From: DAOMFM01 sp035429825
GTDB taxonomy: Bacteria; Acidobacteriota; Blastocatellia; UBA7656; JADIYM01
Direction: 5' to 3'
NCBI GenBank assembly: GCA_044224215.1
Contig: JBGAKX010000047.1
Span: forward strand, 1-30,850
DNA: 30,850 nucleotides
Both the position numbers and the translations under genes were made by a program. A model generated the notes under the pieces. The model made no database searches, had not been told where the DNA came from, and saw only the letters and a list, made by a program, of their open reading frames with translations. Below are positions 24,810 through 30,850 of the stretch, piece by piece. Position 1 is the stretch's first letter. Each line of letters opens with the position of its first letter.

Positions 24810-26002
24810 ACAAGATTGCGCTCGCATACAGCGGCGGACTCGACACCAGCGTCATCCTCGCGTGGCTCAAGGACACCTACAACGTTCCGGTCGTGGCATA
24901 CGTTGCCGACGTCGGCCAGAACGAGGATCTCGAAGCCGTTCGCGAGAAGGCCTATCGCACGGGCGCGTCCGACGTCGTCGTCACCGACCTGAAGGACGAG
25001 TTCGTGGCGGACTATGTGTTCGCGGCGATCAAGGCGAACGCCGTCTACGAAGCGACGTACCTGCTCGGCACCTCGCTCGCACGCCCCGTCATCGCCAAGG
25101 GCCACGTGGCCGCCGCGCGCGCGACCGGGTGCGACGTCCTGTCGCACGGTTCGACCGGCAAGGGCAACGACCAGGTCCGATTCGAGCTGAGCGTCAAATC
25201 GCTGGCTCCGGATCTGACCATCATCGCACCGTGGAGACAATGGTCGTTCATCGGGCGGTCCGACCTGCTCGAGTATGCCGAGAAGCGCGGCATCCCGGTG
25301 CCCGTCACCGCCGCCAAGCCGTACTCGATGGACGCGAACCTCATGCACATCAGCTATGAGGGAGGAATTCTCGAAGACCCGTGGGCCGAACCCCCCACCG
25401 ACATGTTCCAGTGGACCGTCGCGCCCGAATGGGCGCCCGACACGCCAGAGACGGTCATCGTCGGCTTTGAGGACGGCATCCCGGTGTCACTCAACGGCGA
25501 ATCCATGTCGCCCGCAAAGCTCCTCGCGGCGGCAAACGAGATCGGCGCGCGACATGGCATCGGCCGCGTCGACATCGTCGAAAACCGCTTCATAGGAATC
25601 AAGTCGCGAGGCGTGTACGAGACGCCCGGCGCGACGATCCTGATGCAGGCGCACCGCGCCGTCGAATCGATCACGCTCGATCGCGAGGTCGCCCATTTCA
25701 AGGAATCGCTCGTGCCCAAGTTCTCGGAGCTCGTCTACAACGGGTTCTGGTTCTCGCCGGAGATGGACCTGCTGCGGTCGACCGTCGACCAGACGCAGGG
25801 CGCCGTCACGGGAACGGCACGGCTCAAGCTCTACAAGGGCAACACGACCGTCACGGGACGCAAATCGCCGAACTCGCTGTACAGCTCGGAGCTCTCGAGC
25901 TTTGAGACGCAGATGAGCGTCGATCCTTCGGATTCAGGCGGCTTCATCAACATCAACGGGCTGCGGTTGATGACATGGGCGGCGGTATGGCCCAGGTCCT
26001 GA
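24806..26002 (+). CDS. argG: Argininosuccinate synthase
   Basis: 398 residues. It joins citrulline and aspartate with ATP. The N-type ATP pyrophosphatase loop is ALAYSGGLDTSVIL at residues 5-18. Other motifs are GTSLARPVIAKG, SHGSTGKGNDQVRFEL, YSMDANLMHISYEGGILEDPW and EIGARHGIGRVDIVENRFIGIKSRG. The length is normal. It starts at a GTG that overlaps the argR stop. The C-terminal end (RLMTWAAVWPRS) is not obviously conserved, and its last bases overlap the argH start region. Confidence 0.96.
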   Translation: MNKIALAYSGGLDTSVILAWLKDTYNVPVVAYVADVGQNEDLEAVREKAYRTGASDVVVTDLKDEFVADYVFAAIKANAVYEATYLLGTSLARPVIAKGHVAAARATGCDVLSHGSTGKGNDQVRFELSVKSLAPDLTIIAPWRQWSFIGRSDLLEYAEKRGIPVPVTAAKPYSMDANLMHISYEGGILEDPWAEPPTDMFQWTVAPEWAPDTPETVIVGFEDGIPVSLNGESMSPAKLLAAANEIGARHGIGRVDIVENRFIGIKSRGVYETPGATILMQAHRAVESITLDREVAHFKESLVPKFSELVYNGFWFSPEMDLLRSTVDQTQGAVTGTARLKLYKGNTTVTGRKSPNSLYSSELSSFETQMSVDPSDSGGFININGLRLMTWAAVWPRS

Positions 26003-27318
26003 GAAGCGCATTCAGCGCACCAATCGACAACCAGGTGCTCGAGTACGTGGCGTCGATTGACGCCGACGCGCACCTGCTCGGGTGCGACGTGCGCGGTTCG
26101 CTCGCGCACGCAGGGATGCTCGAGGCCGTGGGTGTGCTCTCCGTCGACCAGCACGCGCGCATCGCCAGCGGGCTGCAGCAGATTCTCGCCGAGGGTCTGG
26201 AACTCGAGCTCGAGCATGAAGATGTCCACATGGCCGTCGAGAAACGGCTCGAGTCGCTGATCGGCGACGACGCGCGCCTCCTGCACACCGCGCGCAGCCG
26301 GAACGACCAGGTTGCGACGGATTTGCGACTGTTCGTCGACGAACGGCAGCGGGCGATTCGCGAGGCCATCGGCGCGCTGTGTGGGGCCCTTGCGGACAAG
26401 GCAGCCGCCAACGCCGATGCGGTCATGCCTGGATACACGCACCTGCAGCGCGCGCAGCCCGTGCTGTTTGCGCACGTCCTGCTCTCGTTTCGTGAGGCCT
26501 TGGTGCGCGATGCGGGGCGATTCTCGCTGCCGCTCGTATCGCCGCTCGGCGCCGGAGCGCTCGCCGGAACCGCCGTTCCAATCGACCCCGCGATCAGCGC
26601 GGGTCTGCTCGGAGCCTCCAGGGTCTTTCAGAATTCGATCGACGCGGTCTCGGACCGTGACTTTGCCGCCGAGTTTCTCTTTGCGTGCGCACTGACGGCG
26701 ACGCACCTGTCGCAGCTCGCCGAGAACGTGATCCTCTGGTCAACGAGCGAATTCGGATTCGTGTCGCTGCCGGATGCGCTGACAACGGGCTCGAGCCTCA
26801 TGCCACAGAAGAAGAACCCGGACTGCATGGAGCTGGTGCGCGGCCGGACCGGTCAGGCGATCGGAGAGCTGGTCAACATCCTCGCGACACTCAAGGCGCT
26901 GCCGTTCGGCTACAACCGCGACCTTCAGGAGACAAAGCCTCCGGTGATTCGCATCGCCGCGAGCATTCTCGATTCGGTCGCCGTGTGCACGCTCGCGATA
27001 TCGCAACTCGAGATTCATGCGCACACGATGCTGGACGCCGCTTCCGACGAGGCGCTCTACGCCACCGACATCGTCGAGCGCCTGGTCGCCCGCGGCGTGC
27101 CGTTCCGGGATGCGCACGAGCGCGTCGGTTCGGTAGTCCGTGAAGGGCGTCCATTCTCGGAACTCTCGGACGCGGACTGGGTCGAGCACGGTATCGACCC
27201 GAACCTCGCGGCACAGCTGACACCCGAAGGTTCGGTCGCTTCGCGGACGTCGCACGGCGGAACGGCCCCCGTCCGCGTGCACGCGCGTCTCGGCGACATC
27301 CGCCGTTCACGTACCTGA
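25987..27318 (+). CDS. argH: Argininosuccinate lyase
   Basis: About 443 residues of the fumarase/aspartase superfamily. It splits argininosuccinate into arginine and fumarate. Seen are EDVHMAVEKRL, LHTARSRNDQVATDLRLF, GYTHLQRAQPVLFAHVLLS and the superfamily signature GSSLMPQKKNPDCMELVRG. The N terminus FSAPIDNQVLEYVASIDADAHL lacks the WGGRF start of many ArgH proteins but aligns with what follows it. I favour the ATG at 25987; one at 25975 would add four residues (MGGG). It overlaps the end of argG by 16 bases, which implies translational coupling. Confidence 0.95.
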   Translation: MAQVLRSAFSAPIDNQVLEYVASIDADAHLLGCDVRGSLAHAGMLEAVGVLSVDQHARIASGLQQILAEGLELELEHEDVHMAVEKRLESLIGDDARLLHTARSRNDQVATDLRLFVDERQRAIREAIGALCGALADKAAANADAVMPGYTHLQRAQPVLFAHVLLSFREALVRDAGRFSLPLVSPLGAGALAGTAVPIDPAISAGLLGASRVFQNSIDAVSDRDFAAEFLFACALTATHLSQLAENVILWSTSEFGFVSLPDALTTGSSLMPQKKNPDCMELVRGRTGQAIGELVNILATLKALPFGYNRDLQETKPPVIRIAASILDSVAVCTLAISQLEIHAHTMLDAASDEALYATDIVERLVARGVPFRDAHERVGSVVREGRPFSELSDADWVEHGIDPNLAAQLTPEGSVASRTSHGGTAPVRVHARLGDIRRSRT

Positions 27319-27319
27319 C

Positions 27320-27383
27320 GTCCGATCGCGCCCAGGCGGCAGACCGCCACCTTGCGATCGGACGGACGGCCCCCAACGGGGCC
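27320..27383. repeat. Two hairpins between argH and the P-loop gene
   Basis: GTCCGATCGC (27320-27329) pairs with GCGATCGGAC (27354-27363). The loop holds the inner stem GGCGG-caga-CCGCC. A second perfect hairpin, GGCCCC-CAAC-GGGGCC, follows at 27368-27383. No T tract follows, so an intrinsic terminator is doubtful. These structures could slow polymerase, stabilise the argH mRNA or modulate expression of the downstream half of the cluster. The gap of 109 bases is the only large one inside the arg run. Confidence 0.6.
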
Positions 27384-27427
27384 GCTTCCATTTGCACCCT
27401 GATCAACAGTTTCGCACGGAGTCGACA

Positions 27428-28443
27428 ATGATCTTCAGCTCTTCCACGTCACGATTGTCCTTTCAGCCGAGCGCCAGGGTAGAGTCGCTTGCGCACGCAC
27501 GGCCGGGCGACGTCGTTGTCGCCGAGATTTCACGGCCAATCCGGCGTATCCACATCTCGAGCAGCCGGACGGATCGTTCGCGACACTCAACGTCGGCGAT
27601 CGCATCGTCGGCGCGCTCGGGTCGCGCAGTGCGCTCCGCGGATTCGTCGGCACCGCACCCGAATCGCTCGTCGAGGACGACACGCTCGCGTTGCTGAATA
27701 TGGGTGGAGTGATCGGTCGCTACGTGGACTCGACGGCAGCGCTTGGCGAGCCGGCAAGCGTCCGATACATCGGCACGATCGTCGACGACGACGGAACCAT
27801 GAACCTGAATCGCGCCTCGCTCCCGGTGTCGCACCACGTCGCATCGACGCGGCCGATCATCCTGACGATCGGCTCGTGCATGAACGTCGGCAAGACGACG
27901 ACGATCGCCAAGCTGATCGAGAGCGGAACACGCGCGGGGTACCGTATCGGCGCCGCGAAGCTCGCGGGCGTGGCAGCGCTGCGCGACCTTGGCGAGTTCG
28001 AGCGCGCCGGCGCGGTCGACGTGAAGAGTTTTCTCGACTGCGGACTGCCGTCGACGGTCGACGCGGCGGACCTCGCGCCGGTGTTCAAGGCGGTCGTGAA
28101 TGCGCTCGACGGCGACCTCGTCATCGTGGAGCTCGGCGACGGCATCGTCGGCCACTACCACGTCGGGACGGTTCTTGCGGACGCGGACATCATGTCGCAC
28201 GTCTCCGCCGTCGTGTTGTGCGCTGGCGACATGATGGCCGCGTACGGGGCAAAGCACTACCTCGACGCGTGCGGCGTGCAGATCACCGCGTTCAGCGGGT
28301 GCGCCACCGACAACGTGGCGGGGTCAGGCTTTCTGGAGGAGTGGCTTGGCATTCCTGCCGTCAACGGGCTGAAGGAGCCCGATCGGTTGTTCGCCACGCT
28401 TGAGCTCGCGCTGCACGCACACGGCGCGGTGTGCGTGAAATGA
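27428..28443 (+). pseudogene. P-loop NTPase-like protein of unknown function in the arg cluster (frameshifted)
   Basis: The ATG at 27428 has GGAG 6 bases upstream. It reads LSFQPSARVESLAHARPGDV and VVVAEISR up to about 27535, and continues one frame over as NPAYPHLEQPDGSFATLNVG, then without interruption to 28443. One missing base in CGGCC at 27533-27537 would join the parts into about 338 residues. The C-terminal half has a Walker A loop GSCMNVGKTTTIAKLIESG, of the type seen in BioD/MinD-like and DUF1611 proteins. Downstream are IVELGDGIVGHYHVG (Walker B-like) and VLCAGDMMAAYGAKHYL. I do not recognise a named family and give no function. Its stop overlaps the argC start (ATGA), which ties it to arginine synthesis. 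Confidence 0.7.
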
Positions 28444-29483
28444 CGCCAGCGGCCAACGTGGGCGCCAGCGAGCGTCCGGCGATGCGATGCGCCGTGGTCG
28501 GGGCGTCGGGTTATGTGGGCGGCGAGCTCGTCCGCCTGCTTCTCGGCCATCCCGGAGTCTCGCTTGTCGCCGTGACCGCGCGCGAGACGGCGGGCCGACC
28601 GCTCGCTGCCGTGCATCCTCACCTTGCCGGCGTCGACATGAAAATCGGTGAGCTCGAGGACGTCCGTGACGCCGAGACGGTGTTTCTCGCCCTTCCCAAC
28701 GGCGAATCGATGAACGTGGTCGGGCGCTTTGCCGATCGCTCGATCGTGGACCTGTCGGCCGATTTTCGCTTACGCAGTCACGACGAGTTCGCTGCGTATT
28801 ACCGCGCCAAGCACACATGCGCTGAACGAATTCCCGAGTTCACCTATGGACAGCCCGAACTGTTCCGATCTCGCCTGCGCGAGGCGCGCCACATCGCGGC
28901 GCCCGGATGCTTTGCGACGGCCGTCCAGCTTGCGCTTGCTCCGGTCGTCGACCGAGGCCTCGCCGAATCGATCGTCGTCAACGCCGTGACCGGGTCGTCC
29001 GGATCGGGCGCCAGGCCAAAGGAGCAGGCGCACCATCCGTTCCGCGCGGAAGGCTACTTCGCGTATTCGCCGCTCACGCACCGCCATGTGCCAGAGATTC
29101 GACAGGCCATCGCCGATGCCACGGGAAGGACCATCGACTTTGTCTTCCAGCCGCACTCGGGTCCGTTCGTACGTGGCATATTCTCGACGGCCATCGTGCG
29201 CCTCGCCGCCAGCACTTCCACCGGCGAGCTCGAGGAGCTGTATCGGGCCTTCTACGCCGGCGAACGGTTCGTCCGAATCGTCGACGGGTCGCCCAATGTG
29301 AAGTGGGTTCGCGGCACCAACTTCTGCGACATCGGCATCGCTTCGGACGGCCGCACCGCGATCGTGACGTCCGCGATCGACAATCTGCTGCGAGGCGGCG
29401 CATCGCAGGCGGTGCAGGCATTCAACATCCGAAACGGCTTTGACGAATCGGCCGGCGTTTCGAGCTTTGGAGCAAACCCATGA
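28440..29483 (+). CDS. argC: N-acetyl-gamma-glutamyl-phosphate reductase
   Basis: 347 residues. It reduces N-acetylglutamyl phosphate to the semialdehyde with NADPH. Seen are the dinucleotide loop CAVVGASGYVGGELVRLL, VFLALPNGESM, VDLSADFRLR, YGQPELF, the active-site cysteine in APGCFATAVQLAL, VTGSSGSGARP and HRHVPEI. The length is normal for ArgC. I choose the ATG at 28440, which overlaps the stop of the P-loop gene as ATGA; a GTG at 28431 would add three residues. It ends by overlapping the argD start, also as ATGA. No LysW-type carrier gene is visible near it, so an acetylated rather than a LysW-bound pathway is assumed. Confidence 0.95.
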   Translation: MTPAANVGASERPAMRCAVVGASGYVGGELVRLLLGHPGVSLVAVTARETAGRPLAAVHPHLAGVDMKIGELEDVRDAETVFLALPNGESMNVVGRFADRSIVDLSADFRLRSHDEFAAYYRAKHTCAERIPEFTYGQPELFRSRLREARHIAAPGCFATAVQLALAPVVDRGLAESIVVNAVTGSSGSGARPKEQAHHPFRAEGYFAYSPLTHRHVPEIRQAIADATGRTIDFVFQPHSGPFVRGIFSTAIVRLAASTSTGELEELYRAFYAGERFVRIVDGSPNVKWVRGTNFCDIGIASDGRTAIVTSAIDNLLRGGASQAVQAFNIRNGFDESAGVSSFGANP

Positions 29484-30721
29484 CGACACAGACATCACCC
29501 GTCCTCGATCACGACCTGTCCGAAGCCGACCCCGTGCCGGAGATGGTTCCATTGCCTCCGGCGCCATCCGTCGAGATGGGCTTCGTTCGAACGTACAAGA
29601 CGCTTCCGCTCACACTCGAGCGCGGGCGCGGGTGCCACGTATGGGACACATCAGGACGGAAGTTCCTGGACATGTACGCAGGTCACGCCGTGGCGTCGAC
29701 GGGCCACTCGCATCCGCGCGTCGTCGCCGCGATCGCCGAACAGGCCGCGAAGCTGATCTTCTACTCGAACGTCGTCGACCTCGAGGTCCGGCAGATCGCG
29801 GCCGAGAAGCTGCTTTCGTACGTGGCGTCGCCGGGCGGAATCTCGTCCGTGCTGTTCGCAAACTCGGGCGCCGAAGCGATCGAGAACGCGCTCAAGATGG
29901 CCGTCCTGCAGACGGGCCGGCGCAGGATCGTCGCCTTTGACGGCGGATTTCACGGACGCACGCTGCTCGCGACGAACGTCACGGGCAATCCGAAGTATCG
30001 CACCCAGGCGCCGTTTCCGCTCGACGTCATCGATTTCTGCCCGTTTGGCGACGTCGACGCCGCACGCAAGGCCATCGGAAACGACACCGCCGCCGTGATC
30101 CTCGAGCCGGTCCAGTCGATGGCAGGCTGCCGTACCGCGGAACCCGCGTTCTACGAGGCGCTTCGCGAGTTGACGCAGGCTGCGGGTGCGTACCTCGTCT
30201 ACGACGAAGTCCAGACCGGTATCGGGCGAACGGGGCACATGTTCTTTGCGGGGCGCCATCACGTCGTGCCCGACATCATCTGTCTTGCGAAGGGCATCGG
30301 ATCAGGAATCCCGCTTTCGGCTGTGCTCGTCTCGAAGGCGATTGCGGATCGCGTCGAGTACGGTCAGTTCGGCGCGACATACGGTGCGGGACCCATCGCG
30401 ATGGCCGCCCTCGTCGCGACGCTCTCCGTCATCGAGGAGGAAGGCCTTCTCGCGCGCGTTGCGTCGGTTGGCACGGAGCTCGTCGCAGGGCTCCTAGCCA
30501 TTTCCGGCGTGCAGGCGGTGCACGGACTCGGGTTCCTGCTCGGCGTGCGCACACGGATCCCCGCCGCACAATTGCAGGCACGGCTCCTCGATCGCGGCGT
30601 GATCGTCGGAACGTCGGATGATCCGCACGTGATCCGGTTGCTGCCTCCACTCGTTCTGACACGCGACGACGCGGCGGACTTTCTCGCCGTGTTCGCACAC
30701 ACACTGGGAGATGACCAATGA
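29480..30721 (+). CDS. argD: Acetylornithine aminotransferase
   Basis: 413 residues, PLP-dependent class III aminotransferase. It converts N-acetylglutamate semialdehyde to N-acetylornithine. Seen are FLDMYAGHAVASTGHSHPRV, LFANSGAEAIENALKMA, FHGRTLLATNVTGN, ILEPVQSMAG, YDEVQTGIGRTG and the Schiff-base lysine in CLAKGIGSGIPLSAVL. An extension of about 30 residues precedes the family start, so a later start cannot be excluded, but the ATGA overlap with argC supports 29480. Class III aminotransferases have broad specificity; the assignment rests on location and motif fit. Confidence 0.93.
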   Translation: MTTQTSPVLDHDLSEADPVPEMVPLPPAPSVEMGFVRTYKTLPLTLERGRGCHVWDTSGRKFLDMYAGHAVASTGHSHPRVVAAIAEQAAKLIFYSNVVDLEVRQIAAEKLLSYVASPGGISSVLFANSGAEAIENALKMAVLQTGRRRIVAFDGGFHGRTLLATNVTGNPKYRTQAPFPLDVIDFCPFGDVDAARKAIGNDTAAVILEPVQSMAGCRTAEPAFYEALRELTQAAGAYLVYDEVQTGIGRTGHMFFAGRHHVVPDIICLAKGIGSGIPLSAVLVSKAIADRVEYGQFGATYGAGPIAMAALVATLSVIEEEGLLARVASVGTELVAGLLAISGVQAVHGLGFLLGVRTRIPAAQLQARLLDRGVIVGTSDDPHVIRLLPPLVLTRDDAADFLAVFAHTLGDDQ

Positions 30722-30850
30722 GCGCCACATCGATATCCGGGATTCACGCTGCACCGGCAGCGGGTCTCCAGCACTACATCAACACCGGTGAGTTTGATCG
30801 GCCGACGCTTCAGGCGATCGTCGATCGCGCGATCGCAAACAAGGGCGCCC
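30718..30850 (+). CDS. argF: Ornithine/acetylornithine carbamoyltransferase-like (partial, N terminus)
   Basis: The ATG overlaps the argD stop (ATGA), and 44 residues are read before the window ends. After a short leader, HYINTGEFDRPTLQAIVDRA resembles the first helix of carbamoyltransferases, and more specifically the HFLNTQDWSRAELDALL start I recall for the N-acetylornithine type. The carbamoyl-phosphate and ornithine motifs lie beyond the window, so the choice between ornithine, N-acetylornithine and N-succinylornithine transcarbamylase is open. Position after argCD supports the arginine pathway. Confidence 0.65.
   Translation, partial: MSATSISGIHAAPAAGLQHYINTGEFDRPTLQAIVDRAIANKGA

Noticed and set aside
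25940..26002. Frameshift at the end of argG
   Set aside because: The last residues are unusual, but ArgG C termini vary beyond the conserved N-G-L-R-L region and the length is normal. No alternative frame gives a better ending.

Overview
The window comes from a high-GC (roughly 60-65 %), diderm-like bacterium. It has a CarD/CdnL RNA-polymerase-binding regulator, an LpxL/HtrB-like acyltransferase fold, a lipoprotein, bacterial-type leuCD and a tRNA without an encoded CCA. I cannot name the phylum. Acidobacteriota, Gemmatimonadota, Eremiobacterota or a similar sparsely cultured group would all fit.

Left part (1-4.9 kb): the tail of an unknown gene, a tRNA-Ser(GCT) with its own promoter and terminator, gltX, a convergent carD-corC (CNNM/CBS/HlyC) pair on the minus strand, and a membrane-anchored J-domain protein. 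The J-domain gene is divergent from carD.

Middle part (4.9-18.1 kb, all minus strand): one long cell-surface glycoconjugate locus. It reads from a GT2 of the dolichol-phosphate-mannose-synthase type at 18094 down to a second GT2 at 4919. Between them lie an LPLAT-fold protein, three paralogous soluble alkaline-phosphatase-superfamily phosphodiesterase/phosphotransferase-like proteins, four GT4 glycosyltransferases and one lipoprotein. Genes abut or overlap by 4-11 nt at most junctions. The AP-type and GT4 genes look like a duplicated AP-GT4 module. No flippase, polymerase or ABC exporter is present, so the product remains unknown.

Right part (18.1-30.85 kb): a LysR regulator divergent from leuA-leuB-leuC-leuD, then about 0.8 kb of mosaic palindromic repeats, then argR-argG-argH-(P-loop protein)-argC-argD-argF-like. 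The arg genes are translationally coupled (ATGA/GTGA overlaps). LeuA is a short form without the leucine-binding C-terminal domain. The argR start lies inside three helically phased GATTATGC repeats, which look like an autoregulatory operator. A P-loop protein of unknown function sits between argH and argC.

Quality note: at least six single-base indels, most of them in short homopolymers, are inferred from frame switches inside conserved proteins (about 5825, 8606, 9808, 10112, 10162 and 27536). Four of them lie within 1.6 kb. They may be consensus errors in the sequence rather than real mutations. Genes affected are annotated over their full inferred extent.
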